From Aralia elata (taxonomy: Eukaryota; Streptophyta; Magnoliopsida; Apiales; Araliaceae), in contig CM068385.1 of NCBI GenBank assembly GCA_034770075.1, positions 55,622,746 through 55,686,745 of the forward strand: DNA of 64,000 bases, read 5' to 3'. Position 1 is the first letter of the stretch; every line of letters starts with the position of its first letter. The notes beneath the pieces are model-generated. The model was not told the DNA's origin and made no database searches. It saw nothing but the letters and a program-made list of their open reading frames with translations. The position numbers and the translations under genes were made by a program. This document shows, piece by piece, positions 42,641 through 52,895 of this stretch.

Positions 42641-43390
42641 ATACTTAAGACTAGGAATTCTCCCTATCCATAACTTTTATGGAGTCTTGGGGCCGGATTT
42701 TGAGGTTACCTTATTTTGTAGATATGCAGCACTTTCTAGGGCATAACCCAGATGGATACTGGAATGTCGATAAAAATCATTATGGACCGCATCATGTCTA
42801 ACAAGGTACAATTTCTATTTTTAGATACAACAATCAATTTTTGTGTCTCATGAAGCGTCCATTATGAGAAAATACCATTTTGAGATGATCTAGAAAATCA
42901 TGGTACAAGTATTCCTTCTTCGATTTGATCAAAGAATCTTAATACTTTGTCAATTTGTTTCACTTCTGAATTCTTTCAACCTTTCAAATGATTCAGACTT
43001 GTATTTCATCAAATACATATTTTCAACTCTTTGAATGATCATCTCCTTTTCTTTTACTAGTTTGTTCAATTTACAAAATTATTTTTTTATGTAAGTCAAG
43101 TTTACAAAGTCCATCAAGTAATCTTCCAGTTTCAAGCAAAACATTATAAATAGAACAACAATTGTTCTTAAATCTAATACCAGAACCTTCCTTGTCCAAC
43201 AAAGAAAGTAATAATGTTTCTAAACAGAACTGGAACATAATAACAACTTATTAACTTAATAGACTTGCCCATAGGCAACGCTAAACTATAAGTTCCTACG
43301 GTTAATATAGCAACCATTGCTCCATTTTCCATACGTAAGATTACTTACTCTTTGTTTAGCTTTCTACTTCTGCTTAGTCTCTGCATTGGA
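42641..43390 (-). pseudogene. Copia-D integrase region, badly degraded
   Basis: Expected integrase place between protease and RT. It aligns with copia-F 57150-58000 but no catalytic motif is readable on either copy; only scattered phrases survive. I cannot define domain limits. Confidence 0.55.
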
Positions 43391-44290
43391 TTGCATACGT
43401 GAGAACTATAGCCGGTATCCAATACCCAAGTAGAACCTTGACTTACAGAAAGATTTATTTCAATCATGAACAAACTTATATCTGTAACCGAAGCTTCACT
43501 AAGCTTCTTCTGATTAGCCTCTGCAAGATTTTGCTTACACTTTTCTTTCCAGTGACTAGGCTTATTGCAGTGGAAACAAACTACTTTGCTATCCGCATCA
43601 GTTTTTGTTCTTATTATCCTTTGTTTTTTTCCTTTCCTTATACCTTCTTTGAATTATTCTTCTTTTCAAAAGATCCTTTGGTCCCTACCAGTAAGACTTG
43701 GTCTTTCTTGGTTGAAAATGACTCTCTACAGTTTTTAACATGTTTAAGCAACTCGGGCAGGCTAACATATAGCTTATTCATGTGGAAATTCACAACAAAT
43801 TGTGAGAAAGAGTCCGGAAGTGATTGCAAGATCAAATCTTGGATCAATTTTCCATCCATGACAAAACCCTATTGTCCTAATTGTTCAATCGAATTGATCA
43901 TTTTAAGAACATGACTGTACTGTAGTGCCATCGGTCATTCTAGATTAGAAGAGCTCCTCTGATATCTAATATCTAGTAGTCCTACTTTCCTCACCATTCA
44001 ACTCCTTGAAAGTACAGGAGTACAGTAGAAGCATCCATAGTTTCATGCTGACGCTGAAGCTCGTTACTCATAGATGCGAGCATGATGCATTGAGCCAACT
44101 GTGTATCATCTTGTCACTTTTTAAAAGTAGCAATCTCTTCCTCAGAGACATTGTCTGCAACCATTGCAGGGATAGGCGTATTAAGGATATAAGATAACTT
44201 TTCAGCCTTGAGAACTATTCTCAAATTCCTTAACCAGTCCGTGTAATTCGGTCCGATTAATTAGCATCAAATATGCTTTGCAGTGATAGT
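43391..44290 (-). pseudogene. Copia-D gag and protease remnants
   Basis: Leftward reading shows gag pieces (AQLAQCIMLASMSNELQ at about 44060-44110, LIQDLILQSLPDSFSQFVVNFH at 43638-43859). A complete zinc knuckle C-x2-C-x4-H-x4-C (CFHCNKPSHWKEKC, about 43547-43590) and the protease motif STWVLDTGYSSH (about 43405-43440) follow. Stops and shifts break the frame. The plus-strand frame 43399-43914 is its antisense shadow. Confidence 0.8.
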
Positions 44291-44502
44291 AATTTAGACA
44301 TTGTAAAATTCTATAAATGAATTAACAATATTTTAGCATACATTCATTTTATTAATTAATTACCAAAATAAATTAGGTCTTGATTTAAATTGGTATCTTG
44401 CACTATTTTTCATCAAACTATATTACTCTCAACATATAGTTCGACAAATCTAATTAAAAATTTGCTAGTGAGAATAAGGATCCCATTTCAAATGTATATA
44501 GT

Positions 44503-44793
44503 CTTGTGGTGACACAACAAACGATATATAAATAAATAGGTAGACAACTATTGTCAATTACATCACTATGTAACTCCTTGTATTTTGCCTCTTAGATTAT
44601 TTTGATCAAGTGGTGACACATCCGAATCAAAATTATCCAAGTTAAGTCTAACCTAGCACTTCTATATATGTGAAGAGAAAAATACCGTCCTTGTGGTGAC
44701 ACAACAAAACAGTAATGTTCAATTCCTTAATAAGCATCAAATGTGATAAGGCAACATCTTAAATATTTAATACTTGCCTTGTGGTGACACAAC
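44503..44793 (-). repeat. Four dispersed TTGTGTCACCACAA motifs (copia-D leader)
   Basis: Motif starts near 44503, 44605, 44690 and 44778 (plus-strand form CTTGTGGTGACACAAC; the second has TCAAGTGGTGACAC). In copia-F all four matching sites lack one C. Confidence 0.75.
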
Positions 44794-45639
44794 AAACTCA
44801 TATTAAATATTTAATACTCTATCACTTTACCATGCTATAAGGCGACGTTCGATATTCCAAATATCTTTGAACGTTTAGGACTTAATATGATTTCTTTGAG
44901 GGGTTTGCTATTATTTGTCTCATCTTGTTTAGCATGCATGCACATATATATATAAAATACGCGTCATATTATTTAACATACGAAGCATGTTGTATAATAT
45001 AATATATATATATATATATATATAGTAAACATGCACATATAGAATACTATATTCTACCCGGATTGATTATAGACTTTTATTCTAGTTTGGTTTACTAGAG
45101 CCAGCAAGTGAACCAAGAGGTCAAACTTAGGTTACAAGAATTAAATTTAAATATAACTATTACATTTAAATTCCGGGCTCCATTACAAACGGGTCTTCAA
45201 GCGCTCCTTGCTCCTTTGTCTCTAATTCTTCAAAATTAATTCTAACTAGTCCTATTACATAAACTATTTACAATGAATAGAAACCTTGATCAGCAGTCAA
45301 GGGGAAGTACATAGGAGGAATATAGAATTTACATCAAGAAAAACTAGAGAAGGCGAGGTACGCATACCCCATTTATAAAAACCCATTCATTCAAGCATCC
45401 TCTAAAATAAATCCAATCACATATTGGTCAATAGTCCATAATCAATCCCTATTTAGTATCATACATATCTTCATATGCATCAATAAATAACATTCATCTC
45501 ATGAATAATAAAACCATTCCATATATGTATTGATATCATTTAATGGGCAATATTAGTTAGTATAAAATCCAATTTCAACTCCAATTAGTTATCATGGAAT
45601 CCAATTTCAACTCTAATTAGTTATCATGAAATCCAATTC

Positions 45640-45990
45640 CAATTAAAATAAACTTCTTTATTTTCATCATATTCCAAATCAAAATAAACTCTTTTATTTT
45701 AATTTATCCAATTTTGAATAAAAAATAAACTCCTTTATTTTTTTAATCAAATTCCAAATCAAAATAAACTTCTTTATTTTAATTTATCCAATTTTGAATA
45801 AAAATAAACTCTTTTATTTTAATTTATCCAATTTTGAATAAAAAATAAACTCCTTTATTTTTTTAATCAAATTCCAAATCAAAATAAACTTCTTTATTTT
45901 AATTTATCCAATTTTGAATAAAAATAAACTCCTTTATTTTTAATCAAATTCCAAATCAAAATAAACTCCTTTATTTTAATTTACAAAAAT
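45640..45990. repeat. AT-rich tandem repeat
   Basis: A unit of about 45-60 bp containing AAATAAACTYCTTTATTTT and TTATCCAATTTTGAAT is repeated about six or seven times with length variation. Confidence 0.75.
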
Positions 45991-46123
45991 AAAAAAAATA
46001 AAAAAATGAGGTCAACCCTTGATCATAAACCTTTAAAAGAAATAATCAAGCAAGCCTTTAAGTCAAACTTCAAACTCAGAATTATATAGTTTAAATATTA
46101 AACATTCTGATTCATAATCAAAA

Positions 46124-46195
46124 GTGATTCTAGTATAGTGGTAAGGCTTCCAACTTACGACCAATAGGTCAAGAGTTCAAAACCTTCTAGCTCCA
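46124..46195 (+). other. tRNA-like stretch in the copia-D leader
   Basis: TAGTATAGTGGTAAG resembles a tRNA A-box and D-arm, and AGTTCAAAACC followed by CTCCA resembles a decayed B-box and CCA end, about the right distance apart. Acceptor and anticodon stems do not pair convincingly, so this is at best a tRNA relic or chance. Confidence 0.25.
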
Positions 46196-46218
46196 AATTA
46201 ATTATTTCATTTTTAAAG

Positions 46219-46391
46219 GTTGACCAGTCAGCGCCACGTCAGCAGTTGACCAATCAGACCAGTCAATGCCACGTCAGCAGTCAACAGTTGACCAGTCAAT
46301 GCCACATCAGCAGCCAGTGCCACGTCATCAGTTGACCAGTCAACGTTTGACCAGTCAACGGTCAACGTTTGACCGTTGACTTTGACCAACG
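46219..46391. promoter_or_regulatory. Cluster of TTGAC (W-box) and ACGT motifs
   Basis: By eye about 8 TTGAC on plus and 6 on minus in 175 bp, plus three GCCACGTCA words. It includes a 27-bp palindrome at 46354-46380 with 12-bp arms GTCAACGGTCAA. TTGAC is the core recognised by WRKY factors and ACGT by bZIP factors. It lies 120-290 bp inside the primer site of copia-D. Confidence 0.45.
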
Positions 46392-46509
46392 TTTTTTTTA
46401 ATAAAAAAAATAAAATAATTTTACAAAAATAATTATGCCCAATTAAATTTTTCTAGACACATATCAATGTATATACAGAATCAAAATAATTAATAAATCA
46501 CATAAATCT

Positions 46510-46524
46510 GGCTCTCCGATACCA
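46510..46524 (-). other. Primer-binding site of copia-D (initiator tRNA-Met type)
   Basis: The minus strand reads TGGTATCGGAGAGCC one base inside the LTR; the usual copia form is TGGTATCAGAGC, so one base differs early on. Confidence 0.75.
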
Positions 46525-46525
46525 C

Positions 46526-47661
46526 TGTTAGGTTTGTATATAACGCGAACATGCAATCAAATTACATAAACAAAGAGGAAGCGTGATAAAATCAGATTTT
46601 AAAATTTTATACAAACCATCACCATGATCTTTCTTTATGCACAATTATTAATTAAACGAAAGAAATAGAGATTAAGAAATTATACCCTCGTAGAACTGTG
46701 CTTCCACGGGTACAAGTTCAACTCCAATTCCTTCGTGTTCTCCTTGAATTCCACCGATTAAATTCCTTCATTTGATTAACGTTAGCCACCCAAGTGTTTA
46801 GCCTCTAGAGGTGATCCACCAAGGAATAATATCTATTCAAAAAGATGGGTGTTGGCAAAATCCTAGTTTCTATCTCTATAGAAATTACAAGTACTCTCCA
46901 CAATTCTTATGCAAGAGTGTGTAACCTAATCTATGATAAGACTTCTCTTATTTATAGATGTAGGATAACTCTTCCCTAAACTATTTAGGATTAGGGTTTC
47001 TATTCTAATTAAACTCCTTTAATTAAATTAAACTCCTAATCCAATTAGGAATTCATGAGAGAGTACTTCCATTAATTAATTCTCAATTCCTATTAGGAAT
47101 TAAATAATAGTAATAGTAATAATAATAATAATAATAATAAGACTCCTCTTATTAATTTATATTTAATATTTTTAAAATATTAAATAATAAATATTAAGCT
47201 ATTTAATTTAATCTATCTCCATAGACTAAATTAAATACACTTAACTTATTATTACAATTATGCTATTTACTTCTTAAATAAATATTTTTCTTTTGCGGTG
47301 TGACCTTTTAGGTTCTCCATATTAAACCGGTTGTGAATAAATCAAGTAGAACAATTCTAATCTTATTTAAGTAAATAAATTAAACTATTTAATCTATTTA
47401 AATAAATAATATTTATTCTATAATAAGGGTAAGCCCCTTTAGCGATCAACGACTTTCTTGATAATATAGATTTTAACGTTAATCACAAAAGAACCTTTCA
47501 GTGCATAGTTACCGTACAATTCAATCCTTCTATCATACAATATCCCAATTAAATATAAGACATGAAATTACGGTCAAGTCTTACTTTATTTAATTATATG
47601 TATTTCGATTCTCAAATGCACAACTCTAATTAATGCAAATTAGAAACTCCTTTCTAAATTC
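46526..47661 (-). repeat. 5' LTR of copia-D, truncated
   Basis: Matches 3362-4490 of the other copia-D LTR (TATA-like box at 46947-46956), then stops at 47661, where the sequence folds back into the opposite orientation. Confidence 0.86.
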
Positions 47662-47794
47662 AAATTAGAAAGGAGTTTCTAATTTGCATTATCAGAGTTA
47701 TTCATTGGAGAATCGAAATACATATAATTAAATAAAATAAGACTTGACAGTAATTCCATGTCATATATTTAATTGGGACATTGTATGGTAGAAG
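47662..47794 (+). repeat. Copia LTR fragment in opposite orientation (palindromic joint)
   Basis: It matches 60350-60483 of the plus-strand LTR. With the preceding segment it forms an inverted repeat: arms 47633-47660 and 47662-47689 differ at only about two bases, and weaker pairing extends beyond 100 bp. It is probably the start of the copia-F 5' LTR. Confidence 0.8.
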
Positions 47795-47810
47795 ACTTGA
47801 CAGTAATCCC

Positions 47811-48125
47811 AGGGATCGTTGATTGTTTGGATCTCAGCCCTTCCCAGGGGTCGTTGATTGTTTGGATCTCAGCCCTTCCCAGGGGTCGTTGATTGTTTGG
47901 ATCTCAGCCCTTCCCAAGGGTCGTTGATTGTTTGGATCTCAGCCCTTCCCAGGGGTCGTTGATTGTTTGGATCTCAGCCCTTCCCAAGGGTCGTTCATTG
48001 TTTGGATCTCAGCCCTTCCCAAGGGTCGTTGATTGTTTGGATCTCAGCCCTTCCCAGGGGCCGTTGATTGTTTGGATCTCAGCCCTTCCCAGGGGTCGTT
48101 GATTGTTTGGATCTCAGCCCTTCAC
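47811..48125 (+). repeat. 35-bp tandem repeat, nine copies
   Basis: Unit starts AGGGGTCGTTGATTG and ends CTCAGCCCTTCCC; nine full copies and a tenth partial one, nearly identical, so recently expanded. Because 35 is not a multiple of 3, open frames through it cycle and end in TGA; it is not protein coding. Confidence 0.92.
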
Positions 48126-48360
48126 AGGGGTCGTTGGCAGGCTTTTCCGCTGCTTTGGTCAGTTCATCACCGGGCGACAGGGTTATTGCAGATGGTCTTC
48201 TGGGATATCCCTGGTCCTTATTATCCTTTCAGGTGCCGGCAGGCTTTGTGGAGGGTATTCTGAGCTATTGGGCCCCTGCCCGCCAGGTGCTTAGATTAGG
48301 GACAGTGGAGATGACCCCAAACAGGAAGAGATCTACTGAGGATATATGATCTTTGGTCTC
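48126..48360 (+). pseudogene. Plant-mobile-domain-like remnant, antisense to G
   Basis: Three plus frames give pieces such as LSYWAPARQVLRLGTVEMTP, the typical WxP...GEMTPT-like signature of the plant mobile domain. Retand/Tat elements are known to carry an antisense ORF of this kind near their 3' end. Frameshifts and stops break it. Confidence 0.5.
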
Positions 48361-48413
48361 GCAGGATCTTTGCCGAGTTTAGTGAGAATTGCCCCATTCA
48401 GACATCTACTCAT

Positions 48414-48884
48414 GTGCAATGTTTGCACGGAGACTCTGATATGGTTGGTTTGAGTCAGACTGGAGTATTTGATGACTCTCGAGTGATTTTCACAGATGAC
48501 ACTGCCCCAGGGGTATTTATTCCCCCCCCCGAGTCTATAGAGATGGCCTCCAGATATGACTCCATCTCAGCTGATTCTGCCCCTAGTCGGGTTACTGAGG
48601 ATAGCTGGACCCGACTGGCATTGATTGCTACCGAGGCTGAGAGGGATGCTGCTCTTGTTGAGAGAGATGTTGCTATTCTGGCCAGAGACGCTGCCCTTGC
48701 CGACAGAGACGTCATTGTATTGCAGACTAGGGCAGTTATAGATGCTCACTCTAAGACCGTTAGCCGAGCCACTGCTTTGTTGGATCGCATCGACATGATG
48801 GGGCAGCAGATTGCAGGGGATGCCGATGCTTCAAATATATCCACCACCTTATCCATCCTGCTCCAGTTAGTTTCAGATTTGTAG
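48414..48884 (+). pseudogene. C-terminal coiled-coil part of the antisense ORF
   Basis: 156 open codons with a strongly charged Ala/Arg/Asp heptad-like section (EAERDAALVERDVAILARDAALADRD split over two runs, residues about 75-100), then a helical tail. It has no recognised domain. It fits the end of the antisense ORF begun by the mobile-domain remnant; the ATG is internal. Confidence 0.5.
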
Positions 48885-49524
48885 ATCATTTTATTTCCTG
48901 CGTAGACTATGTCAGTTTCATCGATTTATTAAAAAAGAAATCTTGTAACAAAATGACTAATATATATAGACATGTATTTAAATTTAGTCATTTTTTCTTT
49001 TTTCGTATCAATGCCTTTCATTGGACCCTCATTTTATCCAGCTAACCACGATTTTGATATTTCGCCTTCTTTCTCCTCTCAGGTCTTGATGGGGATTCGA
49101 CAGATTTTGCCGCACATCCTGTTGATTTCATCGGACTGAGTCTTATATTTTGGCTAAGTGTTTGGTTGGGTTAGGGTTATGTCACCTGAGATGAAGCTGA
49201 TCAGGCGGCTGGTTTCGAGGGTATAGGAAGGTTTTTCTGGCCGTTGGGAAATCAGTTTCGATAGAAGAAAGTATTATTTTGTAAGGAATGGGACCGTGCC
49301 ACGATGGCTGCCTACGTACCCCCAAAAGTCGGGAGATCAGGTCCTACGTAGTTCGTTCTTCAAAGAAGGAAGTGAAAATGATTTTTTTTTCAGGCATAGA
49401 ACCGCTTCACCGAGTCGGAATTGATGGGTTGTGGAAACACCTCACCGTCCATCTCTTGCAATATGAGGGCTCCTCCGGACAGTGCCTTTTTTATCACAAA
49501 AGGTCCTCCCCAGTTCGGGGCAAA
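48885..49524 (-). other. Element G spacer between integrase end and antisense ORF
   Basis: No gene supported. Short frames only. Confidence 0.5.
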
Positions 49525-50397
49525 CTACCCTTTGGCTTCGTCTTGACAAGGCATGACTCTCTTTAGTACTAGGTCATTTTCCTTGAACTTCCGAGGTCTT
49601 ATCTTTTTGTCGTACGATCGAGAGATTCTTTGCTGATATAACTGACCGTGCAAGACAGCCGCCACCCTCTTTTCATCAATTAGGGCCAATTGGTCATACC
49701 GACTTTGCATCCAATCCCCCTCGTTTATTTGAGCATCAATCAAGATTCTGAGGGACGCCATTTCAACCTCAACTGGCAGAACAGCCTCCATTCCGTATAC
49801 CAAAGCGTAAGGGGTTGCCCCTGTAGAAATACGCATCGACGTTTTGTACGCCAGCAGGGTGAGAGGTAACAGATCCGGCCATCCCCGATGATTGGCAAAC
49901 ATTCTCGCCACTATCTTCTTGATATTCTTATTTGCAGCCTCCACTGCCTCATTCATCTTAGGACGGTAAATGACAGAATTGAGGTTTTTCTACTTGACAG
50001 GCTTGAAACCCCTCTTGATGGGCAACCGGTGTACCACAATGTCGGTGGACAATCCGATCATGTCCTCATGAGACCAGGCAAAAACATCCTCATACTGGCT
50101 TAGCAACTTGGTTATTTCTGTTTTTTTTGGCTAGGGGTCAGGACTGTCCCTTTCTTGCTCTTTGGGTTTATCAGGGGTTCCGATATTTAAGGTGATGATT
50201 TGGTCTAAGTTGGGTTTGGGTTTGTCTTTGACCCATCCTCTGATCTCGTCAGGCGTGTCGTCATTATCTGTTTCATCCTGCTCAATGCCCATTAAATCGA
50301 AATCTAGCTCAATATCAAAATCATAGTCGTCTTTCACATTTGAAACATCGTTTGTTAGGCAAGCAATACTCAAATCGGTACACCTGACATGAAACAA
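49525..50397 (-). pseudogene. Element G protease/RT stub fused to integrase C-terminus
   Basis: Leftward: an acidic linker (DDYDFDIELDFDLMG), IITLNIGTPDKPKE, then the RT start LLSQYEDVFAWSHEDM, HRLPIKRGFKPVK. At about 49985 it jumps directly to integrase YRPKMNEAVEAANKNIKKI, LLAYKTSMRISTGATPYALVYGMEAVLPVEVE, SYDKKIRPRKF. Most of RT, all of RNase H and the integrase DD part are missing, so this is a deletion derivative that could only move in trans. Confidence 0.85.
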
Positions 50398-50585
50398 AAA
50401 TATTTGTCATATATATAAGTCATTTTCCCACCATGATCATCTTTAAAATAACATGACAAAATAACATGACTATGCAAAATTTAAAATAAGGAACAAAAAC
50501 TGGCATCTACTCATCCCCCACCATCCGAGGTATACCACCCTGACGCCATATTTTACCCTCGCTTGGATAATACTGGCTTCATCGT

Positions 50586-52136
50586 CTAGTTGTTGGTGGT
50601 CAGATCGGCCGGAATGCGACAGATGAAAGGCGGCTTTGCTCGCTGATTACTTGTTATGCCAATCATCTCATCAATTCTCTTCATATAATTCGGCCTTGGT
50701 GGTCCTCTGGTTTCGCTGGCTTCCACCACATTGACCCCTTCCCCATCATGCTTAGGCAGGGGATTGACTTTAAAATTTGGTGATTCTGGTTGTTCCACCA
50801 CGATCTCCCCGCTATCGATCATGTTCTGAACCTTGTGCTTCAACGCCCAACATTCCTGAGTATCATGACCAGGGGAACCCGAATGGTATGCACACTTCTT
50901 ACTCGGGTCAAATCCTCTCCCTTTTGGGTCAATTGGGGGTGCTAAATCGACTATCCTTCTATGTGCTATTAATACTGCCAAAATTTGTTCAAGAGGATCC
51001 CCGAGCGGGGTGAATACCCGATCTCTTGCGGTCTCAAACCTTCTTCATCCGTCCGTCCTTTGATTATCGAAATTAGGTTGTCGGGGTGGCACAATTCTCT
51101 GTATTTGCACTGGAGGGCTATTTTCCAACTTCCTAGATGATCCCTGCAAAATGAGGGACACATCCTCCTCCCTTCTCTTTTGGGTCCTGTGGGAAGCACT
51201 GCCATAGTTTCCACTCCGGATTTATTCCGCAACTGCTTCTAAAGCTGTGAAGTCCCGGATCTTGCCAGACTTCAACCCCATGTCCACCATTTCTCCGTGT
51301 TTTATCATCTCGGCAAAAGGTCTTCCAATCCCCGATATAACCCGCTCATAATAAGGTGCCTCTTGAATATCCACGAAGGTCATCACCATATCCAACTCGC
51401 TCATTGGGGGATTCACCTGTGCAGCCATACCCCTCCATCGCTGTGCATAATCCCTGAAAGATTCTTTTGTTTGTTTCTTGATCTTCGTCATTTGATATCT
51501 ATCAGGGGCCATTTGTGCCTGGAAGCTATATTGTGTTAAGAAGGTATGGGCCAACTCCTCCCAATTGTGGATCCGGGCATGATCAAGACGGGCATGCCAA
51601 ATTCTTACCTCTCCCGTCAAGCTCTTTTGGAATAATTGCATCCTTAGACCTTCGTCCTCTGCATAAGATCCAAGCTCCCCAATGTATATTTTCAGATGTG
51701 TATAAGGATCCCCCTTCCCATTGTATTTCTCAAATTCGGGAATTTTAAACCTCTCCGGATATCTGGTTCCCGGAAAGACACACAAATCTGAATAATTCAC
51801 CCTGCCCAAGGAACCTACGCCTTTCAGTGATTGGATGGCCTCCTCCATTTGCTTTATTTTCTTTCGAAGGTCATCAGTGTCTCCTCCCTCTGGGATAGTA
51901 ATCACTGTCCTATTAGGTATAGGAATGGCCTTCGGGACGACTGGCTCGCGCTTAGGTTGGGGTGGATCCTCTTTAGGTGGATCCTGTCTAGGTAGCAATT
52001 GTTCCTTCAGCATCATAGCCATTTCCAACATCTGTTTCTTAAAATAATCAAATTCCTCACGAGATATGGAACCAGGATTAGTAGGTGGAAGATCAGCCAT
52101 TTCAGATGTAGAGTCCTGGGCCCTTTTAGACTGCAA
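50586..52136 (-). pseudogene. gag: Element G gag (Tat lineage), frameshifted
   Basis: 51222-52136 carries the N-terminal half (ISREEFDYFKKQMLEMA, YPERFKIPEFEKYNGKGDPYTHL, HTFLTQYSFQAQMAPDRYQM, ESFRDYAQRWRGMAAQV). 50586-50981 carries the tail with the finger-like CAYHSGSPGHDTQECWALKHKVQNMIDSG, split here as two runs CAYHSGSPGH and DTQECWALKH. A stop and shift near 51222-50980 separate them. Confidence 0.87.
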
Positions 52137-52875
52137 ACGCGTTTGAGGAGCAATCCTACAGAAACAACGGTTTGAAGTTTAATCTTTGGGAAATGAAAGA
52201 TGTGAATGCATGCTAAAGCTGTAAATTTTGTGTTTTTGGGCTTTTTAATCTTTCCCTGCAAAACAAAATGTTAGTAGTCCCTCATTGCAATAACAAATGT
52301 TAGGCCCGAATTATTATGCCTTCCCAGCTATTCCCTGCAAAATATGGAGGTTAGTATTTTCTTTTGACAACAGGGACGGTGTATGTAAAAATATTGAATG
52401 GGACTATGACACTTATACGCGTAAACGTAAAAAGGCATGAAGAGACTTTTCCTGCGTTGGGTTAATCTGAGGCTGACTACCCTAGGGTTACTCTAGCGGG
52501 CTTTTCGGCATGAAGGTCCCCAAATCTTCGCAATCTAATCGTCTGAATCCTTTCGATTGGAGCGGATCTGGGTGGTGCATTTCCTGAGCCATCTCCGAGG
52601 AGCAGCCCCTTCGAGTCCAGTAATAAGCAACCGACGGGTTCGCCTCAAGAGGAGGTACACTCTCAACATACATTCACATTCATCGTCCTCACCGTATGCA
52701 AATGATTACTTTAAAGTAAAGCAATTCCATTCAATCATTTATTTATTTGGACAAAACACACATTCACACAACAACAAGTAAAACAGGTCAAAATATCGCA
52801 CACACATACACATTCATAAAAATTTTAAAGGATAGGATAACATCAACATTTGAATGCGGCTTAAGCCCTCTAATG
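52137..52875 (-). other. Element G leader
   Basis: No gene between primer site and gag start; AC-rich stretch near 52745-52815. Confidence 0.55.
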
Positions 52876-52893
52876 TCCCCAGCAGAGTCGCCA
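52876..52893 (-). other. Primer-binding site of element G
   Basis: The minus strand reads TGGCGACTCTGCTGGGGA two bases inside the LTR, a sequence commonly seen at this place in Tat/Ogre-type elements. I do not assign the tRNA. Confidence 0.75.
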
Positions 52894-52895
52894 GC

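Larger units (their letters stand above)
44291..46509 (-). other. Copia-D long 5' leader
   Basis: About 2.2 kb without a gene, between primer site and gag. It holds four spaced GTGTCACCAC motifs (44503-44793), an alternating TA run near 45001-45024, an A/T tandem repeat (45640-45990), a tRNA-like stretch (46124-46195) and a TTGAC-rich cluster (46219-46391). Confidence 0.7.
3362..47661 (-). mobile_element. Copia-D, Ty1/copia element hosting the whole Athila nest
   Basis: Minus-strand element with its 3' LTR at 3362-5161, RNase H end at 5162-5739, then the 36-kb nested insert (5740-41950). RT, integrase remains, protease and gag follow leftward-reading from 41956 to about 44280. The leader runs up to a primer-binding site at 46510-46524 and a truncated 5' LTR starts at 46526. 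All coding parts are degraded. It is the oldest layer of the nest and is homologous to copia-F at 54999-61482 in opposite orientation. Confidence 0.85.

Noticed and set aside
43399..43914. 171-codon plus-strand frame, possible host gene
   Set aside because: It is exactly antisense to copia-D gag, knuckle and protease and has no features of its own.
47811..48125. CRISPR-like array
   Set aside because: The 35-bp units are directly adjacent with no unique spacers, and this is plant DNA; it is a simple tandem repeat.
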